64,000 bases of DNA from Pseudactinotalea suaedae (GCF_009733815.1 NZ_WNXY01000009.1:248001-312000), one strand, 5' to 3'. Shown: positions 7,841 through 17,572, counted from the stretch's first letter. Made by a program: numbers and translations. The notes: generated from the letters alone by a model not told the origin.

Positions 7841-9205
7841 TCAGCGCAGCAGCTCGCTGATCTCGATCGCCCGCCCCTCCTGCGCCGAGCGCCAGATCGC
7901 CTCACCGGTGGCGACCGCGAGCGCACCCTGCCGGGCATCGGCCATCAGACCCATCGCCGTCGACTCCTCGTCCGGGCCGACGAACAGGTCGCGACGCATC
8001 AGCGGGTCGGCACCGTCGTGCCCGCCGGTCGCGACCGGCACCTCGATGGGTCGCGGCGCCTCGAACAGCGGCCGCAGCACGAGCTCGCCGGACCCGGGCA
8101 GCTGCTCCTGCTCGGGGGTGCGCCCCACGAATGCCTCGATCGACCCGTGCGTGCCGGTGATCGTCAGCCGATACCCCTCCCAGGGTGCCGAGAACTGCAC
8201 CGCGTACGCGGCTGTGGCGCCTCCCGCATAGGAGATCAGGCTGGCGACGTGGTCCTCGATGTCGATCTCGTCGTCGTAGAGGGTCATCTCCCGCGAGGCC
8301 GGGTACTGGACCTCGTACGGCAGGTCGAACAGCCCCGTGCGCGCCCGCCCGGTCGCCTCCGGGAACGTGCCGCTCCCGAGCTGGGCGCGATGGTAGGGGT
8401 CCCGCTCGCGCACCTCGGCCGCGGTGCCCACCCCGGCGGGCCGGTGCGGGCTGCGCGGTCCGTAGTAGTCCCTGCCACCGACTGCGTACACCCGTGTCGG
8501 CTCGGCGCCGAGCCACCACGCGATGAGGTCGAGGTGGTGCGTGCTCTTGTGGATGGTCAGCCCGCCCGAGGCTGCGCGCTCCCGGTTCCACCGCAGGAAG
8601 TAGCTCGCGCCGTGCCGGGTGTCGACGTAGTAGGCGAGGTCCACGTGCAGCGGCCGCCCGATCGCGCCCTCGGCGAGCATCTGCTTGATCCGTCGGTGCC
8701 GCGCTGGGTAGCGGAAGTTGTGGGTGACGTGCACGGTGGCGGTGCTCGCGGCCTCGGCAGCGACCACGGTGGCCGCCTCGGCCGCCGTCGCGACCATGGG
8801 CTTCTCGGAGATCACGTCGACGCCCGCCTCGAGGGCCGCGAGGATGTAGCTGCCGTGCGTGTGGTCGGGCGAGGCGACGATGACGGCGTCGGGTCGCATC
8901 TCGCGGAGCATCTCCTCGAGGGCTTCCGGCTCGTACACCGCGACCGGCGGATACCCCTCCGGCACGAGCGTGGCCACGAACGCCTCCGCACGCGCGCGGT
9001 CCACGTCGAGCACCGCCACGAGCTCGCCGACCGCCGAGAAGTCGTCGTCGCTCGCTCCGTAGCCGTGCGCACCGTCGACCCCGCCGGCCGCTCCGATCAG
9101 CGGCCGCGCGAAGCTCGCGACACCGCGGTTCGACGCCCCGATCAGGGCGTATCGCCGTCGGGCGCCTGTGGCACCGCGCGACGGCGGTGCTGGCGTCTCG
9201 CTCAT
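7841..9205 (-). CDS. Gfo/Idh/MocA family oxidoreductase 1
   Basis: This 454-residue NAD(P)-dependent sugar oxidoreductase has a Rossmann N-terminus (YALIGASNRGVASFARPLI, residues 20-38). The EKP catalytic-lysine motif is intact (GVDVISEKPMVAT). The active-site segment GGLTIHKSTHHLDLIAWWLG carries the family HxxxH-type residues. The C-terminal half forms the alpha/beta substrate domain. A GGAGG precedes the ATG. A CCGCAA-centred site related to the three operators around the lacI gene lies upstream, so this gene is probably part of that LacI regulon with the divergent hydrolase gene. Related families also include GH109 glycosidases, so a hydrolytic role is an alternative. Confidence 0.9.
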   Translation of the reverse strand: MSETPAPPSRGATGARRRYALIGASNRGVASFARPLIGAAGGVDGAHGYGASDDDFSAVGELVAVLDVDRARAEAFVATLVPEGYPPVAVYEPEALEEMLREMRPDAVIVASPDHTHGSYILAALEAGVDVISEKPMVATAAEAATVVAAEAASTATVHVTHNFRYPARHRRIKQMLAEGAIGRPLHVDLAYYVDTRHGASYFLRWNRERAASGGLTIHKSTHHLDLIAWWLGAEPTRVYAVGGRDYYGPRSPHRPAGVGTAAEVRERDPYHRAQLGSGTFPEATGRARTGLFDLPYEVQYPASREMTLYDDEIDIEDHVASLISYAGGATAAYAVQFSAPWEGYRLTITGTHGSIEAFVGRTPEQEQLPGSGELVLRPLFEAPRPIEVPVATGGHDGADPLMRRDLFVGPDEESTAMGLMADARQGALAVATGEAIWRSAQEGRAIEISELLR

Positions 9206-9239
9206 CGAGAACCTCCGTGGTCCGTTGTCTTCGCAATTG

Positions 9240-9255
9240 CCGCAACCGCATGCAT
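9240..9255. promoter_or_regulatory. Candidate LacI operator, divergent Gfo/hydrolase promoters
   Basis: CCGCAA-CCGC-ATGCAT lies between the divergent genes starting at 9205 and 9299. The left half-site and centre are identical to the operator upstream of nagB, while the right half matches at only three of six positions. An adjacent GCAATTGC palindrome (9233-9240) overlaps it. I treat it as a weaker member of the same operator family. Confidence 0.5.
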
Positions 9256-9298
9256 CTCACTAGCCTAGTCAGGTGCGCTCGCGTCGGAGGGACAGCTC

Positions 9299-11242
9299 AT
9301 GGTGACCCCGCTCGGGTGGCGCCCCAATCTCGACGGTCATCACGACGTCTCGCTCGATCTTCTGCTGCACGTCAACAGGCGCACCGAGCGCACGCTGGCC
9401 CGGACCGCCGTCGGACTGGACGAGGCGGCAGACGCCGATGCCGTGCGGTCGCACCAGCAGGCCACGCGGGACGCCGTGCTCGCCGGGTTCGGCGGTCTGC
9501 CGCAGCGGCCCGAGGGCCCGCCGCCGACCCGCTGGCGCGGTCCCCTGGCGGGGACGGGATGCGTGGTCGAGCACGTCGTCTACGAGTCCTCGCCGGGCGT
9601 GCACGTGACCGCGACGCTGTATCGACCCGGCACCGGGAGCGGGCGCCGCCCTGCCGTGCTGTTCGTCTGCGGCCACACGCCCAACGGCCGTGCCGCCCCC
9701 GAGTACCAGCAGGTGTGCGCACGGCTGGCGCGCGCGGGTCTGGTGGTGCTCGCGATCGACCCGGAGGGCCAGGGTGAGCGGCTGGGCTACCTCGACGCCG
9801 AGCACGTCCCCTCGATGCGCGGCACGGTCGAGCACAGCTACGCCGGGATGCCCGCCTGGTGGCTGGGCCAGAGCATCGCCCGGTGGTTCGTGCACGACGC
9901 GCGCCGCGCCGTCGACCTGCTGGTCTCGCTCCCCGACGTCGATCCCGAGCGGATCGGCATCACCGGCAACAGCGGTGGCGGCACCCTGACCACGTGGATG
10001 CTGGCGCTCGAGGATCGGCTCGCCGCCGCCGCGGTGGGTACCTTCGTGACCAGCCGCGGCGTCTACCTGTGGTCGGGCCAGTCGCAGGACGCCGAGCAGG
10101 TGCTGCCAGGCGGGACGGCGCACGGCGTGGACCACGCCGACCTGCTGGCCGCGTTCGCACCCCGCCCGCTGGCGGTGCTCGCCGTCGACTTCGACTTCTT
10201 CCCGATGGAGGGCACCCTGGAGTCGGTCGAGCGAGCGCGTGCCGCCTACCGCACGCTCGGTGCCGCGGGGGCGCTGGAGCTGCACACGGCTCCGTTCCCG
10301 CACCGGTACCCACCGCCGCTCGCGCACGCCGCGGCACGCTTCTTCTGCGCAGCGTTCGGGCTCTCCGAGCCGCCCCTCGACGACCTCCAGGAGCCCCTGC
10401 CCGCGGACGCCATGCGCGCGGTGCCGAGCGGGCAGGTCGCGATCGACCACCCGGACGCGCTGTTCGTGCACGACCTCGTCCGCGCCGAAGCCGAGCTCGT
10501 CGCACCACCCGAGCCCGCCACCGCCCGCGCCTGGCTCCAGGACCGTGTCCGGGCGCACCGGCAGCGGCCGCGAGCCCCCTTCGCGCGGTGGCTGGCCGAG
10601 CGCGAGGGGCATCTCCACGGCATGTGGCGCTCCGAGCGCGACCTCTGGGGCGCGGGTGTGCTGCTACGGCCGGACCCTGCCCCGACCGCGGGACCCCGCC
10701 CGCTGCGGATCCTGCTGCTGGACGGCGGCACCGGCTCCCTGACCACCGACCACCCCGCCGCCCGGGAGGCGAGCGCGGACGCGACCCTCGCCGTCGACGT
10801 CCGCGGCCGCGGCGTGCTGGCTCCCCACGACAAGGACGGCCTCGACCCACGGAGCCACCGGAGCGCCGTCTTCAAGCTGCTCTGCGACCTCCTCTGGCTC
10901 GACGACTCGCTGGCCGCCGGTCAGGCGTTCGACGTGACCCGCGCGATCGACGTCGCGCTCGCCGACCCGCACCTGGCGACGCTGCTGCCCGGGCTCGGGC
11001 CCGACAGCCCTGTGCACATCGAGGCCGACGGCGCGCTGGGATTCGTCGCGAAGCTGGCCGCCGTCGTCGACGACCGCATCACCACGGTGCACGTGACCGA
11101 CGACGTCGTCGACCCCGGCCGGATGCTCACCGGGCAGTACTGGGACGACGACCGCGGCGCCTGGCAGGCGATCATCCCCGGCCTCGCCCACCACGCCCCC
11201 CTCCCGGTCATCCACGACCTCCTCGGCGACCGCCTGCACTGA
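9299..11242 (+). CDS. Alpha/beta hydrolase, acetyl-xylan-esterase-like
   Basis: This 647-residue hydrolase has one alpha/beta-hydrolase domain near residues 70-360. Its nucleophile elbow is GNSGGG (serine near residue 223), an acidic residue lies in AVDFDFFPMEG, and a histidine in PFPHRYPPP. This resembles sugar-ester esterases and dienelactone/acetyl-xylan-esterase families. A second region of about 250 residues has a Rossmann-like look but no motif I recognise. There is no signal peptide, so it acts inside the cell on imported material. GGAGG precedes the ATG. Location in the amino-sugar regulon suggests it strips an ester group from an imported glycoside. Confidence 0.82.
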   Translation: MVTPLGWRPNLDGHHDVSLDLLLHVNRRTERTLARTAVGLDEAADADAVRSHQQATRDAVLAGFGGLPQRPEGPPPTRWRGPLAGTGCVVEHVVYESSPGVHVTATLYRPGTGSGRRPAVLFVCGHTPNGRAAPEYQQVCARLARAGLVVLAIDPEGQGERLGYLDAEHVPSMRGTVEHSYAGMPAWWLGQSIARWFVHDARRAVDLLVSLPDVDPERIGITGNSGGGTLTTWMLALEDRLAAAAVGTFVTSRGVYLWSGQSQDAEQVLPGGTAHGVDHADLLAAFAPRPLAVLAVDFDFFPMEGTLESVERARAAYRTLGAAGALELHTAPFPHRYPPPLAHAAARFFCAAFGLSEPPLDDLQEPLPADAMRAVPSGQVAIDHPDALFVHDLVRAEAELVAPPEPATARAWLQDRVRAHRQRPRAPFARWLAEREGHLHGMWRSERDLWGAGVLLRPDPAPTAGPRPLRILLLDGGTGSLTTDHPAAREASADATLAVDVRGRGVLAPHDKDGLDPRSHRSAVFKLLCDLLWLDDSLAAGQAFDVTRAIDVALADPHLATLLPGLGPDSPVHIEADGALGFVAKLAAVVDDRITTVHVTDDVVDPGRMLTGQYWDDDRGAWQAIIPGLAHHAPLPVIHDLLGDRLH

Positions 11243-11284
11243 CCTCCCCACCACCCCGCCTCAGCCACCCCCCACCCCCACCCG

Positions 11285-11335
11285 CGGTTCGAGGTAATCC
11301 GCCACCACGCTGCGGCTGCCGATTACCTCGAACCG
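11285..11335. terminator. Long hairpin at a convergent gene end, copy 1
   Basis: Arms of 15 bp (11285-11299 and 11321-11335) pair perfectly around a 21-base loop. The element lies between the converging hydrolase and ABC ATPase genes, so it can terminate both. No U-tract follows, which is common for terminators in high-GC actinobacteria. A near-identical copy follows 50 bases later. Confidence 0.65.
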
Positions 11336-11384
11336 GAGCCGGGAACGCCGGCGGCAGCGGCAACCCCGCACCCACACCAACCGA

Positions 11385-11429
11385 TTCGAGGTGATCCGCC
11401 ACCACGCCGCGGCTGCCGATTACCTCGAA
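11385..11429. terminator. Long hairpin at a convergent gene end, copy 2
   Basis: A 45-base element almost identical to 11288-11332, differing at only two positions. Arms 11385-11396 and 11418-11429 pair over 12 bp with one G-T pair, and the loop is again 21 bases. Loop conservation suggests a recent duplication or selection on the whole element. Confidence 0.6.
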
Positions 11430-11483
11430 CGCGAGGTCAGAGCGGGTCGCGAGGTGAGAGCGGAACGCGAGGTCAGAGCGGGT
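11430..11483. repeat. Three tandem copies of an 18-bp unit
   Basis: Three head-to-tail 18-bp units of the form CGCGAGGT-C/G-AGAGCGGGT begin at 11430, 11448 and 11466. The first and third are identical and the second differs at three positions. They lie just after the second hairpin and before the stop codon of the minus-strand ABC ATPase gene, outside any coding frame I accept. Confidence 0.7.
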
Positions 11484-11490
11484 CGCCGGG

Positions 11491-13368
11491 TCAGGCGGCT
11501 TCGTCCGGGCGGTAGACGATCCGGGGGCGGGTGCCGCGCAGGCGGGGGTCCGGGATCGGCACGGCGGAGAGCAGCGCCTGGGTGTACCCGTGCTGCGGGT
11601 CGGTGAACACCGACGCCGCGGGGCCCTCCTCCACCAGGTTGCCGTAGTACATGACCGCGACGCGGTCGCAGATCCGCTCGACCACGGAGAGGTCGTGCGA
11701 GATGAACAGATAGGTCAGGCCCAGCTCCTCCTGCAGGTCGGAGAGCAGCTCGAGGATCTGGGTGCGCACCGAGACGTCGAGCGCGGACACCGCCTCGTCG
11801 GCGACCACCAGCTTGGGGTCGGTGATCAGCGCCCGCGCGATCCCGATCCGCTGCCGCTCACCTCCGGAGAACGCGTGCGGGTAGCGGCTGGCCATCGCCC
11901 TGCGCAACCCCACCCGCTCCAGCATCGACTCGACCCGGTCGTCGAGCTCGGACCCCTGCGCGATCCCGGCGACCCGCAGCGGCTCGCCGATCACCTCCCG
12001 CACGGTCATGCGCGGGTTGAGCGAGCCGTACGGGTCCTGGAACACCATCCGGACGAGCCGGCGATAGGGCCGCAGCTCGGACGTGCTGAGGGTCGCGAGG
12101 TCGACGGCGTGGTCACCGTCGTCGTAGTGGATCCGACCGGCGGTCGGCTGGTAGGCGCGCATCACGCACCGCCCGAGCGTGGTCTTGCCGCAGCCGGACT
12201 CGCCGACCAGCCCGAGCGTGCTGCCGGCCGCGATCTCCAGGCTGACGTCGTTGACGGCGACGATCCGCTTCTTCTCCCGCCGAGAGAACATCGTGCCGGC
12301 CACGCTGTCGAACTCCATCCGGAGCCCTTCGATCCGCAGCAGCGGCTCGCCCGCGGTCTCCTCGTGCCGGACGGCCTCCTCGACGGCGCCGCTCACCTCG
12401 ACCCGTTCCGGCGTGCTCTGCGGCTCGGGCGGGGCGACTCTCCCGGTGGGCACGTCCCGCTGCGGCAGGCTGGCGAGCAGCTCCTGGGTGTACGGGTGCT
12501 GGGGGTCGTGGAAGATCTGCTCCACCGGCCCGGTCTCGACGACCTTGCCGTGCCGCATCACGACCACGTCGTCGGCGATCTCCGCCACCACCCCGAGGTC
12601 GTGGGTGATGAAGATCATCGTCATCGACAGCTCGCGCTTGAGCTCGGCCAGCAGGTCCAGGATCTGCGCCTGCGTGGTGACGTCGAGCGCCGTCGTCGGC
12701 TCGTCGGCGATGAGCAGCGACGGCCGGGCGATCAGCGCCATCGCGATCATCGCGCGCTGCCGCATGCCACCGGAGAGCTGGAACGTGTAGGAGTCGATCC
12801 GCTCTGCCGGCTGCGGTATCCCGACGGCCTCGAGCTCGGCGATGACCCGCTCGCGGATCTGACGCTCGTCGAGCTCGGTGTGGAGCTCGAGCACCTCGGC
12901 GATCTGGTTCCCGATCGTGTGCACCGGGCTGAGCGAGGACATCGGCTCCTGGAAGATCAGCCCGATCTGGCTGCCCCGGATCGAGCGGATGCCGTCACCG
13001 GTCTCCGACAGCGCCGCCACGTCGTAGACCGGTCCGTCCGGGTCCGCGCGGAACAGGATTCGCCCGCCCTCGACCAGGCCGGGGTTGTCGACGACCTGGA
13101 TGATCGAGCGTGCGGTGGCCGACTTGCCCGAGCCGGACTCGCCGACGATGCAGGTCGTCCGGCCGCGTCGCACCGTCATGCTGATGTCGTCGACGGCGTT
13201 GACCTCGCCCTCGTCGGTGCGGAACGTCGTGCGGAGGTTCTGGATGTCGAGGATCGCGCCCGGCTCGGACATCTCGCTCGGCTCGACGGTGACGGCGGCG
13301 AGCTGCCGGGGCGCCTTGACGGGCGCCATCCGCCGGCGTCGCCGCGAGCGAAGGAACGACAGGCTCAT
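11491..13368 (-). CDS. Opp/Dpp-type ABC importer, fused double ATPase
   Basis: This 625-residue fusion of two peptide/oligosaccharide-importer ATPases (OppD- and OppF-like) would drive uptake with the two permeases upstream. Each half has Walker A ([13 protein letters not shown] and [12 protein letters not shown]), a signature (LSGGMRQRA and FSGGERQRI) and Walker B ([12 protein letters not shown] and [12 protein letters not shown]). Each half also has the oligopeptide-transporter C-terminal extension ([12 protein letters not shown] and [12 protein letters not shown]). The ATG at 13368 overlaps the permease stop. It is the last gene of a four-gene importer operon whose promoter region carries a LacI-type operator at 17573. 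The context points to an oligosaccharide rather than a peptide. Confidence 0.93.
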   Translation of the reverse strand: MSLSFLRSRRRRRMAPVKAPRQLAAVTVEPSEMSEPGAILDIQNLRTTFRTDEGEVNAVDDISMTVRRGRTTCIVGESGSGKSATARSIIQVVDNPGLVEGGRILFRADPDGPVYDVAALSETGDGIRSIRGSQIGLIFQEPMSSLSPVHTIGNQIAEVLELHTELDERQIRERVIAELEAVGIPQPAERIDSYTFQLSGGMRQRAMIAMALIARPSLLIADEPTTALDVTTQAQILDLLAELKRELSMTMIFITHDLGVVAEIADDVVVMRHGKVVETGPVEQIFHDPQHPYTQELLASLPQRDVPTGRVAPPEPQSTPERVEVSGAVEEAVRHEETAGEPLLRIEGLRMEFDSVAGTMFSRREKKRIVAVNDVSLEIAAGSTLGLVGESGCGKTTLGRCVMRAYQPTAGRIHYDDGDHAVDLATLSTSELRPYRRLVRMVFQDPYGSLNPRMTVREVIGEPLRVAGIAQGSELDDRVESMLERVGLRRAMASRYPHAFSGGERQRIGIARALITDPKLVVADEAVSALDVSVRTQILELLSDLQEELGLTYLFISHDLSVVERICDRVAVMYYGNLVEEGPAASVFTDPQHGYTQALLSAVPIPDPRLRGTRPRIVYRPDEAA

Positions 13369-14537
13369 GGTGCCCTCTTCCCGTAGGGGTCGGCGGAGTC
13401 GCGGAGACCGTCGCCGACGAAGTTGAAGGCGACGACGGCGAGGACGACGGCGAGGCCCGGGAGCAGGAGCCACGGTGCCGTCGCGATGACGTTGACGCTC
13501 TGCGCGTCCTGCAGCAGCACGCCCCAGGAGACGGCCGGGGCGCGCAGCCCCAGACCGAGGAACGACAGCGCGGTCTCCGACAGGATCATCGCCGGCACCG
13601 CGAGCGAGACCGTCGCGATGATGTGCGAGGTGAAGGCCGGGACCATGTGCCGGAAGATGATCCGGCCGGTGGGGACGCCGTCGAGAGTTGCGGCGAGGAC
13701 GTAGTCCTCGTCACGGATCTGCAGCAACCTGCCCCTGATGACGCGCGCGAGGCTGGTCCAGCCGAGCAGCGACAGGATCACCGTGATCATCAGATAGGTC
13801 GGTACCGGCCCCCACTGCGGCGGCACCGCGGCCGCGAGCCCGAGCCACAGTGGCAGCGTGGGGATCGACATGAACAGCTCGATGACACGCTGCAGCACGG
13901 TGTCGACCGTGCCGCCGAAGTAGCCGGAGATGCCGCCCAGCAACAGCCCCAGCAGCAGCGAGACCGCGACCCCGACGAGGCCGATCGACAGCGAGATCTG
14001 CGAGCCGTAGATGATCTTGGACAGCAGGTCCGCACCGGTGCGGTCGGCGCCGAGCGGGTACCAGCGCTGGCCGGGCTCGCTCGGGCCGAACAGGTGCACG
14101 TCGGTCTCGAGCAGCCCGAGCAGCCGGTAGCTGTCGCCGTGCACGAAGAACCGTAGGTGGATGAACTCCTCGGTGTTCTCCTCGAAGACCGGAGCGAGTG
14201 TCTCGAGGTCGGTGCTCCCGGTCGTCGGGTGGACGTAGAGCCCTTCCTCGAAGGAGAACTGAGGGAGCTGCGGCGGGTGATAGGCGTGCTGACCCTCGTA
14301 GCTGCTCGTGCTGAACGGGGCGAAGAACCCGGCGAACAACGCCACCACGTACATGATGACCAGCAGCCACAGCCCGATGATCGCGAGGCGGTGCTTGCGG
14401 AACCGCCACCAGATCAGACGGCGCTGGGACGCCGAGGCGACGTCGCCGCTGCTGCGGCCGGTCTCGGTGGCGAGGTCGTCGGCGGTGCCGCCCTCGTGGT
14501 TCTCGGGATCGGCGACCGGGAGTTCGCGTGAGGTCAT
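13365..14537 (-). CDS. Opp/Dpp-type ABC importer permease 2 (OppC-like)
   Basis: This 390-residue inner-membrane permease has a first helix near residues 50-75 and a long external loop (residues 75-180). The binding-protein-dependent transport domain follows with five helices. The EAA loop reads DGVPTGRIIFRHMVPAFTSH, followed by ETALSFLGLGLRAPAVSWG, a hallmark of OppC/DppC. The extended external loop is longer than in peptide permeases and is typical of subfamilies handling oligosaccharides. It lies three bases after the OppB-like gene. Confidence 0.92.
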   Translation of the reverse strand: MTSRELPVADPENHEGGTADDLATETGRSSGDVASASQRRLIWWRFRKHRLAIIGLWLLVIMYVVALFAGFFAPFSTSSYEGQHAYHPPQLPQFSFEEGLYVHPTTGSTDLETLAPVFEENTEEFIHLRFFVHGDSYRLLGLLETDVHLFGPSEPGQRWYPLGADRTGADLLSKIIYGSQISLSIGLVGVAVSLLLGLLLGGISGYFGGTVDTVLQRVIELFMSIPTLPLWLGLAAAVPPQWGPVPTYLMITVILSLLGWTSLARVIRGRLLQIRDEDYVLAATLDGVPTGRIIFRHMVPAFTSHIIATVSLAVPAMILSETALSFLGLGLRAPAVSWGVLLQDAQSVNVIATAPWLLLPGLAVVLAVVAFNFVGDGLRDSADPYGKRAP

Positions 14538-14540
14538 GGC

Positions 14541-15533
14541 TCAGGCCTTCCCGAACCGCACACGCGGGTCGACGGCGGCGAGCAGCAGGTCGGAGATGAA
14601 GGTCCCGACGACCGTGAGCACGGCGATGATGAGGATGATCCCTCCCGCGAGATACATGTCCTGGGAGCGCAGCGAGCCCAGGAGCAGCGGGCCGGTGGTG
14701 CCGAGCGCGAGCACGGTCGCGACGATCACCTCGCCGTCGAAGATCTGGGGGATGTTCCAGCCAGCGGTCGAGACGAACGGGTTGAGCGCGATCCGCAGCG
14801 GGTACTTCCGGATGATCCGCCCCTCGGGCAGGCCTTTCGCGCGAGCGGTGGTGACGTAGGGCTTGTGGAGCTCGTCGAGCATGTTGGCGCGCGTGGTGCG
14901 GATGATGCCAGCGGTGCCGGCGAGCGCGATGACGACGACGGGTATCCACAGGTGCCCGAACAGGTCCAGGACCCGGGCCAGGCTCCAGGGCGCGTTGACG
15001 TACTCGGCCGAGAATAGCCCGCCCACGCTCTGCCCGAAGAACCGGAAGCCGATGTAGGCCAGCGCGAGCGCGGCCAGGAAGTTCGGCACCGCCAGCGCCA
15101 CGAAGCCCAGGATCGAGATCGCGTAGTCGGCGGGCGAGTGCTGCTTGATGGCCGAGATGACACCCGCCGGGAGCGCGATCGCCCAGGTGAGCAGCAGCGT
15201 CGTCAGCCCCAGCAGGACCGTCAGCCCCAGCCGCTCCGAGATCAGGTCCGAGACCGGTCGCTGGTACTGGAACGACAACCCGAAGTCGCCGTGCAGAACG
15301 ATGTTGGTGATCCACTTCCAGTACTGGACCCAGAAGGGCTCCCCGATCCCGTACCGGATCCGCAACGCCTCCAGCTGGGCGGGGTCCAGGCTCTCCCCCT
15401 GTGCCTCGAGCGCGGCCACCTGCGTGGTGAGGAAGTCACCCGGGGGCAGCTGGATGATGAAGAACGAGATGATCGAGATGATGATCAGCGTCGGGATGAC
15501 GTGCAGCACCCGATGCACAGTGAACCGAAGCAC
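14541..15533 (-). CDS. Opp/Dpp-type ABC importer permease 1 (OppB-like)
   Basis: This 330-residue permease has six membrane helices. The N-terminal RVLHVIPTLIIISIISFFII helix and the periplasmic loop are those of OppB/DppB. The EAA motif region reads TTARAKGLPEGRIIRKYPLR, and the conserved FDGEVIVATVLALGTTGPLL follows. The GTG start at 15533 has GAGGAGG four bases upstream. The gene stands between the binding-protein and OppC-like genes in one operon. Confidence 0.93.
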   Translation of the reverse strand: MLRFTVHRVLHVIPTLIIISIISFFIIQLPPGDFLTTQVAALEAQGESLDPAQLEALRIRYGIGEPFWVQYWKWITNIVLHGDFGLSFQYQRPVSDLISERLGLTVLLGLTTLLLTWAIALPAGVISAIKQHSPADYAISILGFVALAVPNFLAALALAYIGFRFFGQSVGGLFSAEYVNAPWSLARVLDLFGHLWIPVVVIALAGTAGIIRTTRANMLDELHKPYVTTARAKGLPEGRIIRKYPLRIALNPFVSTAGWNIPQIFDGEVIVATVLALGTTGPLLLGSLRSQDMYLAGGIILIIAVLTVVGTFISDLLLAAVDPRVRFGKA

Positions 15534-15571
15534 GCATCCTCCTCACGTGGTCGCCGTGCTGCTGGCACGGA

Positions 15572-17509
15572 TCAGGAAGCGGTGAAGGAGATCTGCTCCG
15601 GCTTCGTGATGCCCTCACGCCCGTAGTAGAAGGACAGCTTCGGCTCGTCGTCGCGAACGCCGCGCACGTCGTCGGTGACGATCACCGGCTGGAACGGTAG
15701 CGCCAGCAGCCCGATGACGTACATCTGCTCCTCGTGCTGGGTGACGATGGCGTGCCCGGCCTCCAGGCGCGCCTCGTCTGTCTCGGCGGCGCGCAGCGCG
15801 TCCCAGCTGTCCATCAGGTCCTTGATCTCCTGCGGCGGCTCGACACCCTCGGCGCCGTTGCTGGCGTACCACTGCCCGAAGCCGGGCGCCGTGTGGCTGT
15901 TGGCTCCGGTCGGGATCAGCCACACCGGCTCCATGTCGAAGTCGTCGCTGGGCACCGTGGTGCCGTCGAGATCGAAGTCGTTGGCCGAGCGGAGCTCGGT
16001 GTACAGGGTCGGGTCCACGGGGCGCAGGCTCAGCCCGACGCCGATCTCCTCCCAGTACCGCTGGATCATCGTGAAGGCGTCGCTCGTGGGGATGCCCGCC
16101 GTGCTGTCGACGTAGACCAGCACGAGGTCGAGCGGTTGCCCGTCGGGGCGCTGGCGCCTGCCGTCGGCGCCGCGCGTCAGCCCGAGACCGTCGAGCAGCG
16201 CGTTCGCCTGATCGGGGTCGTGCTCGAGGTTGCGCTGCCCGGTGCCCTCCAGGAAGTACTCCGAGGCGTCGGTCGGCACCGGCTGGCGCAGCTCCCCGAG
16301 GCCACCGAGCATCGTGGTGTTCATGTCCTCGCGGTCGATGGCGATCGACAGCGCCGCGCGGAAGTCAGGCTCCAGGAACAGCGCCCGCAGCACTTCGTCC
16401 TGGTGCGAGAGATTCGGGCAGATCGACAGCAGCGTGGCGTCGTTGCGCCAGCGCAGCATCCGGAAGGCGTTGGTCTCCTCGTTCTGCAGGAACACCTGCG
16501 CCGAGCTGTAGCCGAGGTTGTGGCCCTGGAAGTTGAGGTCACCGTTGGCGGCACGCAGGTCGATCGCGTCCTGGGTGAGGACCTGGATCTGGACGCCGTC
16601 CATGTAGGGAAGCTGGCGACCCTCGCCGTCGACCTTCCAGTAGTACGGGTTGCGCTCCAGGGAGGCCGTGCCGCTCTGGGCGTTCGCGGGGCTGGTGACC
16701 ATGAAGGCTCCGAGCACCGGGCGCTCCGGGTTGGTCCACCAGTTGTCGCGGTCGGCGAAGTACTGGTCCCAGGAGTCGAATCCGGCCGCCGCGGTCGCGG
16801 CGTCCACCTCGGCCGGATCGGCGTGGTCGGGGTGGAACTGCTGCAGGTAGTGCGCCGGCTTGAGGAACTGGTGGCTCACCGCCGGGTGGCACATGTACTT
16901 CTCGAAGAGCGCGAAGGCGTTCTGGTACCGGAAGATCACGGTCAGCTCGTCCGGCGTCTCGATCGTGGGTCGGTCGTCGCCGTCGCTGAACCAGAACGGC
17001 GGCGCGGGGATCGTCGTGGTGTTGCGCAGCACGTCGTTGACCGTGAACGCGAGGTCGGCCGAGGTGAACGGCTCGCCGTCGGACCACTTCAGGCCCTCGC
17101 GCAGCACGAACGTGAACTCGGTGTTGGTCTCGTTCTTGCTGAACTCGGCGGCGAGGCTCGGCTCGGCGCCGTCCGCCTCCCAGGTCCACTCGAGCAGGCC
17201 GACGGAGGCGAACGCTGTCAGGCCCCCGGCATCGCCCACGTCGAGCTGGGCGCGCTGCAGGGTGCCGCCGAATCGGCCCGGTCCGTCGTGGACCTCGACC
17301 ACCTTCGGCTCGCCGGGCAGCCGCTCGGACAGCTCGGGGAGCTCGCCGGCCTCGACGCGCTCGGCGAGCATGGGCGACTCGAGAGCGTCCTCTGCGCCGT
17401 CAAAGGGGTTCGGAGGCTCCTCGCTCGAGCACGCCGTGAGGATCGCTGCGGCTGCGCCGCCGCCCATGAGCAGCAAGGTGCGTCGGGTCATGCTCGGGGA
17501 CTGGGACAT
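15572..17509 (-). CDS. Family 5 solute-binding lipoprotein (oligosaccharide type)
   Basis: This 645-residue extracellular binding protein carries a twin-arginine-like MTRRTLLLMGG segment and a lipobox LTAC, with the lipid-attached cysteine near residue 26. The SBP_bac_5 fold is indicated by FVLREGLKWSDGEPFTSADL near residue 133 and a C-terminal lobe rich in tryptophan and tyrosine. Such aromatic richness and length match oligosaccharide-binding relatives better than dipeptide ones. It is the first importer gene, preceded by GGAGGAG and, further up, by a 16-bp LacI-type operator. Confidence 0.92.
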   Translation of the reverse strand: MSQSPSMTRRTLLLMGGGAAAAILTACSSEEPPNPFDGAEDALESPMLAERVEAGELPELSERLPGEPKVVEVHDGPGRFGGTLQRAQLDVGDAGGLTAFASVGLLEWTWEADGAEPSLAAEFSKNETNTEFTFVLREGLKWSDGEPFTSADLAFTVNDVLRNTTTIPAPPFWFSDGDDRPTIETPDELTVIFRYQNAFALFEKYMCHPAVSHQFLKPAHYLQQFHPDHADPAEVDAATAAAGFDSWDQYFADRDNWWTNPERPVLGAFMVTSPANAQSGTASLERNPYYWKVDGEGRQLPYMDGVQIQVLTQDAIDLRAANGDLNFQGHNLGYSSAQVFLQNEETNAFRMLRWRNDATLLSICPNLSHQDEVLRALFLEPDFRAALSIAIDREDMNTTMLGGLGELRQPVPTDASEYFLEGTGQRNLEHDPDQANALLDGLGLTRGADGRRQRPDGQPLDLVLVYVDSTAGIPTSDAFTMIQRYWEEIGVGLSLRPVDPTLYTELRSANDFDLDGTTVPSDDFDMEPVWLIPTGANSHTAPGFGQWYASNGAEGVEPPQEIKDLMDSWDALRAAETDEARLEAGHAIVTQHEEQMYVIGLLALPFQPVIVTDDVRGVRDDEPKLSFYYGREGITKPEQISFTAS

Positions 17510-17572
17510 CGTCTCTCCTCCAGGTCACGGCGTCGGTGCAGCGTGTCGCCCTCTATGCGCTCGACCATAGCA

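Noticed and set aside
11286-11300. GGTTCGAGG resembling a tRNA T-arm
   Set aside because: No cloverleaf can be drawn around it. The sequence is explained by the 15-bp hairpin. No tRNA was found in the window.
11285-11429. CRISPR-like direct repeats
   Set aside because: Only two copies, each strongly palindromic with a long loop, no further spacers and no cas genes.
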